Below, in pieces: positions 22,201 through 33,740 of a DNA stretch of 64,000 nucleotides. The DNA comes from Ceratotherium simum simum (Eukaryota > Chordata > Mammalia > Perissodactyla > Rhinocerotidae). Each line of letters begins with the position of its first letter. Positions within the stretch are counted from its first letter, which is position 1. The stretch is from the NCBI RefSeq assembly GCF_000283155.1, contig NW_004454180.1, positions 15,713,225 through 15,777,224 of the forward strand. The letters are read 5' to 3'. A program made the translations under genes and the position numbers. A model generated the notes under the pieces. It did not search any database. It saw only the letters and a program-made list of their open reading frames with translations, and was not told the DNA's origin.

Positions 22201-22266
22201 CTTTAAAAAAAAAAAAAAAAGAAAAGAAACTAATATCCCCCATGAACATACAAATAAAAATCCTCA

Positions 22267-22526
22267 GGGCCGGTCCAGTGGCGTAGTGGTTGGGTTCGCT
22301 CTCTCTGCTTTCGCAGCCCCAGGTTCTTGGGTTCAGATTCTGGGCACGGACTTGCATACCACTTGTCAAGCCATGCTGTGGCAGCGTTTCATATACAAAG
22401 TAGAGGAAGATTGGCATAGATGTTAGCTCAGGGCCAATCTTCCTCAAGCAAAAAGTGGAAGATTGGCAATGGATATTAGCTCAGGGCCAATCTTCCTCAC
22501 CAAAAAAAAGACAAACAAACAAACAA
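22267..22526 (+). mobile_element. ERE SINE, second insertion in the same L1 segment
   Basis: Head GGGCCGGTCCAGTGGCGTAG, two tail units, and a tail drifting from A-rich to (CAAA)n. Flanks AAAATCCTCA (22257-22266) and AAAACCCTCA (22527-22536) are a 10-bp duplication with one mismatch. It lies only 47 bases from the end of the preceding ERE. Confidence 0.94.
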
Positions 22527-22709
22527 AAAACCCTCAACAAAATGGTAACAATAAAGTCCGGCAAACTATAAAAGAATAACACATCATGTCCAAGTTTGGT
22601 ATATTTTAGAAATATAAGGTTCTTTCAATATTTAAAAATAAACCAATCTAGTTTTTAACCACATTAACAGAATAAAAGAGAAAAGTCTATATTATCATCT
22701 CAAGAGGTA

Positions 22710-23285
22710 TCTATTTTGGTTATTTATTGCTACATTACCAAGTACTCTGGTATTTAGTTGCTTAAAGCAATACTTCATTTTGCTCCTGTTCTTTGGGTCA
22801 AGAACTTGGGAAAGACTTAGCTGGGTGGCTCTTTGATTCATTTGGCTTCAGCTGAGGTGGCTGAGGTTGGAAAATCCAGTACCATGATGGCATCATCACT
22901 CACATGTCTGATGCCCAGGCGCTCCTTGCCCTTTCTCTCTGCATAGGTCACCTCATTCTCCAGGGCCTTTCCATGTGGCTTGACTTCTCACAACACGGCA
23001 GTCTTAGGGTTGCTGTATTTCTTATACGATGGCTGTCTTCCAAGTTTCAAGTAGAAGAAACTATCTGACCAGTAAATAGCTAGATCCACAATCAGCCAGC
23101 ATATCATCATTGCCACCATATTTTATTAAACAAGGCAATCCCAAAGTCTGCTCATATTCAAGGGACTAGAGAAATAGACTCCAACTGGCAAGGTCACACT
23201 GTAGAAAACATGTTGGACAGGAAATATATTTGCTGCCATTTTTAGAAAGTGCGAAACATTTTGTAAAATTCATTCTGTACTGTAA
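22710..23285 (-). mobile_element. MLT1-related LTR, reverse
   Basis: Reverse-oriented LTR-like text: TTGGTTATTTATTGCTACAT, CTTAGCTGGGTGGCTCTTTG, CTCACATGTCTGATGCC, CTTTCCATGTGGCTTGACTT, AAGGTCACACTGTAGAA. The order matches mammal-wide MaLR-type LTRs in reverse. The exact subfamily is uncertain. Confidence 0.6.
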
Positions 23286-23300
23286 AACCACAGTACAGAA
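23273..23300. repeat. Perfect 11-bp inverted repeat, 6-base loop
   Basis: The arms TTCTGTACTGT (23273-23283) and ACAGTACAGAA (23290-23300) are exact complements around AAAACC. No T-run follows, and there is no evidence that it is a terminator or RNA gene. Confidence 0.85.
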
Positions 23301-24485
23301 AAAGCATCTAGCAAAAATCAATACACATTCATGACAAAAATTCTTAGCTAAATGGGACTAGAAGAACAAATAGACCTCTGTAGATGATGTTCAGACATTG
23401 GTTTACGTGATCATTGTACAATAAAGGAAGAACTCAGAAATGTCTTCTGTATGTACACATATTTTTGATGCTAATGGTGCCATACAAAGATTATGAAACA
23501 CTTTTTTTACTGTCCATTTAGAAAATCAGTAATTATTTTTATAATTCTTTGATTGTGATTAACTAAAGGTCATTCAAATTATATGAACATAAAATGTTTT
23601 GCCAATGCAAATTTTACTTTATAAAAAGTAAAGATTGATTTAAAAATTATATTATAGCTTCCTCTATATACAAGCATATAAGTTAGATTAACATATTTTA
23701 TTTGTTGTTTCATTACTATAGCACTGAAATATAATTGTGTTATGTATATTAATTGAATTCATGAATATATTCATCACTAATTAATATGTCTATATATTCA
23801 GGTAACATCTCTATATTTTATATTATCTTACTTCAGATGCAATCAGGTTTTCTTAAAATGAATTCTTTTATAATTTGATTACTGTGTTCCAACCTCAGAG
23901 ATTCAATTACTATCAATCTTTAGATGTCTGGCCATCTTTGGGGACCAATACTAAATTCCTAATAGATAAGATCCTAATCAGTGAATATATCAAAAATTAC
24001 ATAATTATTTTTCTAAAGCAGTGTTTTTTGTTGACATTATCATCGGGCATTGAGAAGGAAATTCTCACCAAAATGCTCTGTAGTGTTAATAGCAAAGTCT
24101 TTATGATCTACAATAATGAGAAAAATCCTTCGGTCCACGGTTAATTCAAAGGCCTCATTTTAATCCATTTCATACTCTCATGTTTTTAAAAGGATCATAT
24201 AGTTGCAGCATTTGCTGATTTAAATTTCCCACATGGTCCATTCCTTACAAGCCCTCTGGTATTAAGAAGCAGTGAAGTGACTGAAAAGTGTGCAATGGAA
24301 AGATGAGAGATAAATAAAGAAAATGAGTAATCCCGAAACTAGATAATTGAGAACTGACAGATCTTCCCAAAGCCATAACAATTATATCTTTACTTTCATA
24401 AAAAGACACTCTGCCTGCTTCCTGAAGCATTTGAAATATGTTTTGTTTGATAATGAAAACAGATGGGATTTTATAAAAGTATATG
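23286..24485. other. Unassigned AT-rich sequence
   Basis: About 1.2 kb, strongly AT-rich. It includes part of the perfect hairpin described at 23273-23300. An 89-codon frame at 23875-24144 has no recognised motif. Confidence 0.5.
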
Positions 24486-24489
24486 TTTA

Positions 24490-24640
24490 GAGTTCAAAGG
24501 GACCTTTCAGATGATCTGCACCAATATCTTTACTACAGAGATGAGGAAACTGAGACTCAAGGGGGTTATGTGGCCCTATTACAGCAAAGGTAACTAGCAG
24601 AGTCACTTGGTGGATTGTTCCTCCCATGGATTTTTGGAAC
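24490..24640 (-). mobile_element. MIR-family core-SINE fragment
   Basis: AGTTCAAAGGGACCTTTCAG and AGATGAGGAAACTGAGACTC give the reverse MIR/MIR3 core ('gatgaggaaactgaggc'). It is short and diverged. Confidence 0.65.
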
Positions 24641-25101
24641 CTATGTCACTAACTCTTCTTTTACGGCTGTCTTTATCATGCTTGTATAAAGTATGCTTCT
24701 CTTACTACTTGTATTTTCTTTTTGCTCTTTAAGGCCTTTTATTCATTTCGCTCCAAAAGACATATTAATGTCACAGGTTATACTAAAATAAACTTTATAC
24801 TTTTTTAATTGTTTTTTAAATATTGTTTGTCTTGACATTATATAAATGTTATAAATATTGAGGCTAAGAGTGGAAAAATAGCAAAAAGCCCATCAAATAT
24901 ATAAAGTATTTGAGCTTGTGCTTAGCTTTGTTATTTAATTATGTTAAATATGCCTGATCTCCACAAATAGACTTGTACTTATATTAAGAAAGAAAATTGT
25001 ATGTGAAACCAAAGTGGACCTTCCATTATGAATGACTATACAATTTATGAACACTGTGCACACACTCACATTGTTGATGATTTGTTAATTTATACACATT
25101 T
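24641..25101. other. Unassigned AT-rich sequence
   Basis: About 460 bases with no recognised gene or repeat. Confidence 0.5.
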
Positions 25102-25110
25102 GAAAATAAT

Positions 25111-25365
25111 TTTTTTTTTTTTGCTGGGAAAGAGTCACCCTGAGCTAACACCTGTTGCCAATCTTCCTCTTTTTTTTTTTACTCCCCAAAGCCCTAGTAC
25201 ATAGTTGTTTATTCTAGCTGTAAGTCCTTCTAGTTCTATGTGAGCCACCGCCACAGCATGGCCACTGATAGACAAGTGGTGTGGATCTTTGACTGGGAAC
25301 AAAACCTGGGCTGCCAAAGCAGTGAAAGCACCAAACTTTAACCACTAGACCATCAGGGCTGGCTC
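25111..25365 (-). mobile_element. Older ERE SINE subfamily
   Basis: T-run, one tail unit, then CCCCAAAGCCCTAGTACATA (the CTGGGGCTTTGGGG module, reversed). The head complement is diverged and ends CATCAGGGCTGGCTC. A perfect 9-bp duplication, GAAAATAAT, is at 25102-25110 and 25366-25374. The divergence of the head suggests an older subfamily than the GGGCCGGCC copies. Confidence 0.92.
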
Positions 25366-25374
25366 GAAAATAAT

Positions 25375-26055
25375 ATTTTTAAAGTCTGAACATCTATGCT
25401 TCAGAAACATTTATACTTTCTAAACCATTACTTAGCACAAACATTTAATACTTAAATATGTTCACTTACATGCCATTCTTTCTAGCTAAAGTAAAAATAA
25501 TAAAATCCCAAAATAAAGAAACAATGGAAAATTGGAATATGACTAGATATGTGAAATATCCTAGGCTCATAACTTGAAAGGTAGCCTTAGAAATCATTTA
25601 GTTCAATGCCTTATTTCTGCTCAACATTCTAGTTAGGGAATTCTGATTCAGCATTTATCTAGCCTATGCATGAATACTCACAAAGAACTCTCTTAGCAGG
25701 TAACTTCTACTATATTTTTAAATCAAAAGCTGATTCTACCTCTCAGTTATATATTTTGCATTAGTTCTAGCTTTGCTATCTGGATGGATATGTAAAATTT
25801 AATGATGATAATCCTCTCCTTCCCTCTCTTCATCATGCTTCTTTTTTCACAGATAAGCATTTTCCATTTCTCTGACTTTCCAACTCTTTTCCCATAACCT
25901 AATATCCCAAACCTTCATCATTTTATTTATAAAAGTCTTTTCTCACACTTCATTTTTTTCAATATGACCCTTCAATTGCAAAACCAAAAATTAAGCATAA
26001 TGCATTAGATGCACTCTCGTTAACAGAGAGTAATGTGTGAACATCACTGTGTTTT
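25375..26055. other. Unassigned AT-rich sequence
   Basis: About 680 bases with no recognised gene or repeat. Confidence 0.5.
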
Positions 26056-26062
26056 TCTGAAC

Positions 26063-26319
26063 TTGTTTTTTTTTTTCGGTGAGAAAGATTAGCTCTGAGC
26101 TAACATTCATTGCCAATCTTCCTTTTTTTTTTTTTTTTGCTTGAGGAAGATTTGCCCTGGCTAACATCTGTGTGAATGTTCCTCTATTTTTTATGTGGGT
26201 TGCTGCCACAACATGGCTTGAGAGTGGTGTAGGTCCGCGTCCGGGACCCAGACCCATAACCACCGGGCTGCCGAAGTGATGTGTGCCAGACTTAAGCATT
26301 ACACCATGGGGCCAGCCCC
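26063..26319 (-). mobile_element. ERE SINE
   Basis: T-run, two reverse tail units separated by a second long T-run (about 26125-26138), and a head ending CATGGGGCCAGCCCC. Flanks TCTGAAC at 26056-26062 and 26320-26326 give a 7-bp target duplication. The internal T-run shows an A-tract that expanded between the tail units. Confidence 0.93.
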
Positions 26320-26326
26320 TCTGAAC

Positions 26327-27469
26327 ATATTTTTAAAAAAGCAACTGAACCTAGGATTAGTTCCTATGAGTCACATAGCTTTATTATTTAATCTTCTTAT
26401 AATCAGAAAGTCATTTCCTAGTGCTGTACTTACATGACTTACTTATTTTTAAATCATAAAACAGAATATTATATATATTCCTCACAAAATATCTTTCTAG
26501 ACACTGATTAAATAATAGACATACAATTTATTCTGAAAGGATTTATAAGCCAGTAGAGGGCACACAGGAAACATCTAGCACACACTACACAGTAAAATAT
26601 TCCCTGAATGAATGAACTAATTATAATGCAAAGAAGAATGAAATAACTATCATAATAAAGATATAAACATAATATTTTAGCAGAAAGGAAAAGAGAATTT
26701 CACTTTAACCCAAGACTGCAAGAAAGATTTCATTGCATAAGAAATTTTACTGAATTTGCAAAGATGAAAAAAATGTTGAAACACACTGTATTGCATTATA
26801 ATTTTTGGTTTCCTTGTGTGCCTCTCTCATTTGACTGTGTTTCTTTCATGGCAGTGATCCATCCTAATGTTAAATGTCCTTAATACCAAATATAGTACCT
26901 GGCCTAGTTCAGATACTCACTGCATTCTTGTTTAATGGATAGGTAAGTTATGGAGAAGGCTAGAAAATAATATAAGGTTGAGAAAATATTATAAGTAAAG
27001 TGGCACAGTGGGTTCTCTTTCGACTGTAATTGTAATGGAGGTTTCATGGGGAGGTCATTTGAAAAAGACAGCAGAAATGTCAGTTAATGTCACATAATAG
27101 CAGTTGTGGTTGCTATGGTAAGGATGCTAATGTGCAGAGCCACAGCACTATCTGTGAGACAGGTGTTATATAATTGGCATAGTCTCCTAGGAAAACACTA
27201 ATCGCTAATGAAAAGGATGCAATGAAAAAGTTCAATGTTAGAGTGGGAAGATGAGATCAGAAACTATTGCAATAATCCAAGACAGAATGTGAAGTGTCAT
27301 AATTAGGGCAATGTCAGAAATTTTTAAAAAGTTATGTTACATACAATTCACATCATGGAGATGCAAATTACAGAATTCCTGGCTGATTTTTTAGTTGAGC
27401 TATTAAGAAAAGAGAAGTCCAGAAGCCTACCCTGTGCATCTGAGAAGACTGAGATGACTTTAAAGGAAA
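26327..27469. other. Unassigned AT-rich sequence
   Basis: No gene is recognised. The pieces near 26580-26620 and 26860-26945 (ATAGTACCTGGCCTAGTTCA) resemble the end of L2, too weakly for a separate call. Confidence 0.4.
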
Positions 27470-27745
27470 TAGTTCTCTAACCTCTTATGTCTCCCCTAAT
27501 CCTTCCCCATCCTTCTTGTCCTTGGTAACTCTTATTTATCCCTCAGATTTTTCCAGGTTTTGTACTCCCTCTGTGCATCTAAGCTAGTTTTCACTTATGT
27601 TAGCATTTAACTTATTTTTTAATTTCATCTTTCTCTAAGATGTTTTCATCTTAAAGGGAGGGGTGATTTCTGGCTTATTCAAAGTTGTGTCCCAATATTT
27701 AGTACCTTATTTAGTATATTAAATGTAATGAATCTTTTCTAAATA
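27470..27745 (+). mobile_element. L2 3' region, diverged
   Basis: CCCTCTGTGCATCTAAGC, then a gap, then AAAGGGAGGGGTGATTTCTG and ATTTAGTACCTTATTTAGTA follow the order of an L2 3' end. Diverged; the call rests on order more than identity. Confidence 0.45.
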
Positions 27746-27814
27746 ATTCTTTAATTGTACATATATGTACACAAAGGTAAGCTGTTTTTTCTGCTGTGTT
27801 CCTGGTCATCAATT

Positions 27815-27945
27815 TTTGTTTATTCATTCACTTAAACACATCTGAACATTTCCATATCCTGTGAACTGCTCTGGATGATAAGGACAGGTCAGATATAAGA
27901 CAGCCACATTCTCCATGGAATTGTTTGCTTGAAGTTTCTTGATAT
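27815..27945 (-). mobile_element. L2 3' end, reverse, diverged
   Basis: TTTATTCATTCACTTAAACA, GAACTGCTCTGGATGATAAG and ATAAGACAGCCACATTCTCC follow the reverse L2 3' end. Confidence 0.5.
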
Positions 27946-28859
27946 CACTTTCTCTCTCTCTTGCAGCGATACACAGGGAAAAAAGAACTGTTGAAACTTT
28001 ATTCTGTCATCAGTAACTTTCCCAGATTTTTTTCAAATCCAATGCTCATGAATTGACCACCTTCTTCTGAGCTATCCGTCTCTATCCAAAATCCGTAATA
28101 GAACAAAAACTTAAATAAATATAATACAGTATGTAGAGTGTATTTACAAATTATGATAGTATCAAACAGGCTGATAATTTCTGTAACTTTTTATCATTAT
28201 AAACACATATTTATGGAATTATCTAATATATATGATATAGATGGAAATGTTTTCTGTAGAAATTTATTCTCAAGAAAATGTGTCTTTCAAGAAACCAGAT
28301 GAAAAGTAATAAAAACACTATTTAAACAAAATTTTTCATTCATTTGTTTTCTCTTTTGTCTCAGAAGACAGTGAAATTATCTGGCTGCTACATTAACAGC
28401 TTATTAAGAGATCGTGAGGCAAAGCGATCTAGAGATTTATTAGTGCATGTTAAAAGCAGTGAAGTCTTTGTTTCGGTTTGTAATTCCAACCAAAGGAAAG
28501 TCAATCACTGGTTTTGGCACAAAAGGTGAACTTAGCATTTTGTTATGCACATAACAGACATTTGATAAATACTGAGTAACTGAATAACTGTGGTGATAAA
28601 CTCTTTACTGTTTGGGCCAAAGTGGAAAAATTGCTCATTAATTCATTAATTTCAAGTAAATATAGTTTCTAATAGATTCTGCATGTAAGTTAAAAAAAGC
28701 TTGGAATGTATGAAATTCTTCAGTCTTATATGGGAAAATTAAGAACAGCAGTAAAGTATATATTTCAGACATTTATTAAAATAGAAAGAATGATAATCTT
28801 TCTATTACTGTTTATTTATAAGGCATACATCCAAGAGCCCAGTCCATCTCAACGTGCTT
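27946..28859. other. Unassigned AT-rich sequence
   Basis: About 910 bases. No recognised gene or repeat; short open frames lack any motif. Confidence 0.5.
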
Positions 28860-31480
28860 ACATAAAAGGATCACACTATATCTATTGTTAAGAAACTTGC
28901 TGTTTTTCACTTAATAATATGGCTTGGAGAACTTTCCATATCTGTACATCAAGATATAGGCTATGGGCTTATAATTTATTGAATATATATTTTTTGTTTC
29001 CATATTTTTCATTATAATCTGTGCTGTTGTGAATATCTCTCTCTCACACTCTTCACACACGTGCACACACACACAGAAAGAGAGAGAAAGAGAACTAGAT
29101 GTTAAACTGCTAGAACAAAATTTATGCATTTTTCTTTTGCATAGACAATTCTAATTCCCTCTCCAAGAAGATGGAAAATTTCACACTCCTACCAAGAATG
29201 TGTGATGATATCTACTTCATCACACACTTATTAACAATGGATATTATTAATATTTCTCTTTTTTCTGCTATGATTGAAAAATGATATATGGATGTTTTTG
29301 TTTAATTAAATTTTCCGACAGTAATTTTGCTATTGAATGGGAAAATTATAAATTTCTTATTTTATATTAAGCCATATTAATTCATATTAGTTTATATATA
29401 TTTTAAGGGTATTTTGTGTTTTCACATCATTACCATTTTATTATTATTATATTATTTTAGTATGATGTTTAGGGCGATGAATTTTTTGTCTGGTAAATAA
29501 AGGTTTGTATCTTTTTAATATTAGGCAAATTTTTTATGCTTTTCTAGAATACATTTATAAGAAGTTTTGGCTTTACCTTTGACTACTTATTTTATTTCTT
29601 CAATAGGTATTAGTCTAGTCAGGTTTTCTACCTCTTTTTGATCAGTTTTGGTGTTTCATGTATTCTTAAGAACTTGTTATATCTAGATTTTAAAATGTAT
29701 TTTTATAAAGTTGCATTATGCCCATTTCTTTCGTTTATTTATTTATTTATTTATCTAGTAACATTTATTTATACCTTTACTAAATTTTCTTAATTATCTT
29801 TGATAGCTTTAACAAAGATGTTTTTTAATTATTTTATTGATTAGGCTTACATTTTTATTTTAAATTTCATTAATTTTGGCTTATGCTTATCATTTTACCT
29901 GAAAACTGACTATCTTCCCTAGATATGGTATGAAAAATTCTAATTGCCTTTGATTTCTGAATTAACTTAAATGAGAGTTTAAATTTTCTTTTTAATTTTA
30001 TATATAAGTGGACATACTTTTAGGAGTATCCTTTTGTTATTTTACTGTAGATCTACTGCATTCTGGTTAAGTAGTGTGGGTATGTAGGATACTTAAGTTT
30101 TTGAAACTTATTTCAATTTCTGTGTTTCCTAATAAATGAAGTTTGAAAATAATACTTCTTTGGGGTATTTATTAACCATATGCTATTTTTCTTTACTCAT
30201 TTATTGAATGCTTGATTTCTCACTCTTTGAGAGAGACTTATGGAAGTTTATCAGGATAAACACAAATTTTTAAATTTTCCCTTACTTTTAATATTTTTGT
30301 GCTTTATACATTTCATAGCTATATTGTTAAATGTAAAAAAATATATTTATTATGTTCTGTCTCCTGAGTGAATGTAAACTTTTACTAATATAAAATATTA
30401 CTCGTTTCCATTTAACGCATTATGTCTTAAATTCTATTTTCACTGATGTACTAGAATACTTTAACATTCTTCATTATATACTGTTCTCTCCCCATATCTA
30501 GCCACAAGCTAGTTTTATGTACAGTATCAGTTCATATTTTTAATTAATGTACATTTTTACAAATTGTTATTTATATGTAATTATTTGTTTTATTTCCCTC
30601 AACAATGTGTCGTATATCCCACATTGTTGGGGGGTTTGACTTTTGTTTTCTTCAATTTATCATCTATGAATTTTGCCAGAAATGTTCATAAAATATCTTT
30701 ATTTGCTTCTTATATTGGAATTCTAGTTTTTCTTGGCATAAGATAATAGGTTAAAATAATTTCCTTTTAGACTACAGTTGTCTTTTAGCAGCAATAAAAA
30801 ACTTTATGCTAAGGATTTTCTGTCGTTGCTTTTATTTCTATTTATTTTTGGAATTCTGAAACTTCACAAGAATATGTCTAAATTTGTCTCATTAAAATAT
30901 GTTGAGTGGTTTTTTGCATTTTTTTCTGATTAGAGCCTTGTAAGGCCTTTCAATCTTAAGAAGACCATTTTTCCATGACTCTGAGAAATTTATTCAGTCA
31001 TGTCTTTCTTTTCCTCTGTTCATTCTTTCCGTACTCTCTTTTTATTTACTTCTCTTTAGATGGACTTGGAACATGTGGATACATCTTTTCATTTTTCCTA
31101 AGTTTTCTCATGTATTCTAACGCTTTGCCCTTTGCTGGCCATTCGGGTGGAAATTCTCAATTAGACCTTACAGTTTACTAAATCATTATTCAGTCACATT
31201 TATTTTGTTCCTTTTAAATACGTTGTTTTAATTTCTTTTTAAAAAGGGACTGTTTCTTTGTGTTAGCTGTGTATTTTTATTGAAGATATTGAATATGTAT
31301 TTTTCCTTAAACTCAGTTACTTTGGTGTGGTCCTTTTGTAGGGATCCCTGTCTTTGTGTGAAACCTTTGATTTTATATATATCTGTTGATTCAATGTTGT
31401 GTCTTCTTAATTGCATATGATCATTGATATTGCCTTGTCAGTGAACTTATGTTGTTATTATAGCTAAAAACTCAGCGTGA
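28860..31480 (-). mobile_element. Old L1/HAL1-like block, reverse, patchy
   Basis: AACTTTCCATATCTGTACAT and CTACCAAGAATGTGTGATG near the left end match the reverse old-L1 segment also seen at 490-1310. Further right, CTACTGCATTCTGGTTAAG (about 30054), TTCTCTCCCCATATCTAG (30484) and GGTCCTTTTGTAGGGATC (31330) are compatible with continued reverse L1. The similarity is patchy and other elements could be embedded. It includes a small CA-rich patch at about 29055-29075 and (TTTA)n at about 29737-29753. Confidence 0.45.
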
Positions 31481-31649
31481 TTCTGAAGAAGGGAGAGTGT
31501 GCAGTTATAGCAGTCGCCTATCCCTTTGGGGGCTCAAGAGTTTGGGGGCTTCTCTACTTTCTTTCTCCAGCCAGAGCCTGCCATGTCAGAGACCTTGCTT
31601 TACAGAGTCACTGCTTCAGCACGGGAGCCTGAGTCAGAGGTGTATTCTA
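31481..31649. other. Unassigned GC-richer stretch
   Basis: Between two opposed L1 blocks lies a short moderately GC-rich segment (AGCCAGAGCCTGCCATGTCA) with no recognised origin. Confidence 0.4.
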
Positions 31650-31926
31650 TCTTTTGGTTTTTGCCAAAACCGAAAAGATTCCACCAAAAAACTGTTAGAA
31701 TAAATGAATTCAGTAAAGTAGCAAGATACAAAATCAATATACAGAAGTCTGTGGAGTTTATATACACTAATAACAAACTATCAGAAAGAAATATGAAGAA
31801 AGCAATTCTATTTACAACTGTATCAAAAAGAATAAAATACCTAGAAATAAATTTAATCAAGGAGGGGAAAGAATTATAAACTGAAAATTATAAGACACTG
31901 ATGAAAGAAACTGAAGACACAAATAA

Positions 31927-32647
31927 ATGGAAAGATTTTGTGATCATGAATTGGAAGAATTACTATTGTTACATTGTCCATACTACCCAAAACATTCTAC
32001 AGTCGTTGCAATCTCTATCAAAATTCCAGTGGCATTTTTCGCAGAATTAGAACAAATAATCCTAAAATTTGCATGGAATCACAAAAGACTCCAAATTGCC
32101 GAAGCAATCTTGAGCAAGAAGAACAAATCTGGAGGTATCATGCTCTCTGATTTCCAACTGTACTACAAAACTACAGTAATCAAAACAGTAAGGTACTGGC
32201 ACAAAAACAGAGGCATAGATAAATGGAATAGAATAGAAAGCCCAGAAATAAACTCACACTTATACGGTCAATTAATCTACCACAAACGAGACAAGAATAT
32301 ACAATGGGGAAAAGATAATCCCCTCAATAAACGATGGGAAAACTGGAACAGCTACGTGTAAAAAAAATGTGCATACAAAAGAACTGGTCCATTTTCTTGC
32401 ACCATGTACAAAAGTAAACTCAAAATGGAGTAAAGCCTTGAATGTAAGACCTGAAACCATAAAACTCCTAGAAGAAAACATAGGCAGTCAGCTCTTTGAC
32501 ATCAGTCTTAGCAATATTTATTTGGATCTGTCTCCTCAGACAAGGGCAACAAAACCAAAAATAAACAAATGGGACTGTATCAAACTAAAAAGCTTTTGCA
32601 TAGTTAAGGAAACCACCAACAAAATGAAAATGCAACCTACTGAATGA
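31927..32647 (+). pseudogene. L1 ORF2p region after the reverse transcriptase, two frames
   Basis: The first open frame (31927-32361, 144 codons) contains [40 protein letters not shown] and [18 protein letters not shown]. All are hallmarks of L1 ORF2p just after the reverse transcriptase. It ends at a stop at 32361 and the homology continues in the next frame (32369-32647). There, VNSKWSKALNVRPETIKLLE and [20 protein letters not shown] match the following ORF2p segment. At least one frameshift has therefore occurred. The catalytic reverse transcriptase motifs and the endonuclease are not present in this truncated copy. Confidence 0.9.
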
Positions 32648-32750
32648 GAGAAGATATTTGCAAGTGATGTATCGAATAAAGGTTAATATCCAAAATCTAT
32701 AAAGAGCTCATACAACTCAATATCAAAAAAACAAACAATCCAATTAAAAA

Positions 32751-33170
32751 ATGGAAGAAGACCTGAACAGACATTTTTCCAAAGAAGACATACAGATGGC
32801 CAACAGACACACGAAAAGATGCTCAACATCACTAATCATCAGGCAAATGTCAATCAAAACTACAATGAAATATCATTTCACACCTACCAGAATGGCTATT
32901 ATCAGAAAGATAATAAATAACAAGTGTTGGAGAGGATGTGGAGAAAAGGGAACCCTCATACACTGTTGATGGGAATGTAAATTGGTGCAACCACTATGGA
33001 AAACAATATGGAGTTTCCTTAAAAAATTAAAAGTAGAACTACCATATGATTCAGAAATTCCACTTCTGGGTATTTATCTGAGGAAAACAAGGACACTAAT
33101 TCAAAAAGATATGTACCCCTATGTTCATTGCAGCATTATTTACAATAGCCGAGATATGGAAGCAGTCTAA
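32751..33170 (+). pseudogene. L1 ORF2p cysteine-rich C-terminus with in-frame stop
   Basis: In a third reading frame, [20 protein letters not shown] and [20 protein letters not shown] lead to the cysteine-rich motif [14 protein letters not shown] at the end of the first open piece. A TGA at 32970-32972 stands where the family has Trp. After it the same frame continues with [20 protein letters not shown] and PLLGIY. Homology decays at about 33170. Confidence 0.88.
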
Positions 33171-33740
33171 ATATCCATTGATAGCTTAATAGATAAGGAA
33201 AATGTGGTATGTATGTATGTATATATATAGAGTATTACATAGCCATAAAAAAGAATGGAATCTTGCCATTTGCAACAACATGGATGGACCTAGAAAGTAT
33301 TATGCTAAGTGAAACAAGTCAGACAGAGAAAGACAAATACTGTATGATTTCACTTATATGTGGAATCTAAAAAACAAAACAAAAAAACCAAACAAAATGG
33401 AAACAAACCATAGATACAAAGAACAAACTGGTGGTTGAGAGAGGAGGGGTGTGGGGTGGTAGGCAAAATAGGTGAGAGGATTAAGTACAAACTTCCAGTT
33501 ATAATTAGTACAAACTTCCAGTTATAAAACAATTAAGTCACAGGGATGTAATGTACAGCATAGTGACTATAGTTAATAACATCTTAATAACTTTGTATGG
33601 TGACAGACGTTTACTAGACTTACCGTGGTGATCCCTTTGTAATGTATATAAATATTGAATCACTATGTTCTTTACCTGAAACTAATGTAATATTGTATGT
33701 TAACTATATTTCAATAAAATATATATATTAATAAAAATAC

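Larger units (their letters stand above)
21995..22219 (+). mobile_element. Well-preserved ERE SINE with AAAAT-repeat tail
   Basis: Head GGGCCGGCCCCGTGGCTTGG with intact-looking promoter boxes, the module CAGCTATCTACTGGGGC, then an (AAAAT)n tail and an A-run. A perfect 12-bp target duplication, AGAAAAGAAACT, is at 21983-21994 and 22220-22231. It has lost the GTTAGCTCAGGGC tail units altogether. It appears to be one of the youngest insertions in the window. Confidence 0.96.
17140..22709 (+). mobile_element. Decayed near-full-length L1, broken by four insertions
   Basis: Forward L1 order can be followed: a 5' UTR-like part (about 17140-18000), an ORF1 3' part (for example CAATCTGAAGAACACAGAGA near 18700), and an inter-ORF spacer. 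Then come the ORF2 endonuclease region (20697-21002) and the ORF2 middle (AGATGGTTTTACTGATGATT near 21863), ending in ATTAACAGAATAAAAGAGAA near 22665. EREs at 18378-18576, 21995-22219 and 22267-22526 interrupt it, as does an LTR-containing block at about 19078-19783. Both reading frames are destroyed. It is an ancient L1M-type copy; the 3' end is lost. The 5' boundary is a guess. Confidence 0.78.
31650..33735 (+). mobile_element. L1 3' half: ORF2 part, 3' UTR, poly-A signal
   Basis: Forward L1 from the ORF2 palm/thumb region (AAACTGTTAGAATAAATGAA) to the C-terminus, then a 3' UTR. It contains CATAGTGACTATAGTTAATA and ends TTTCAATAAAATATATATAT. It is 5'-truncated. ORF2 is spread over three reading frames. 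It is older than the L1 at 14808-15313 but far better kept than the copy at 17-22.7 kb. Confidence 0.92.
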
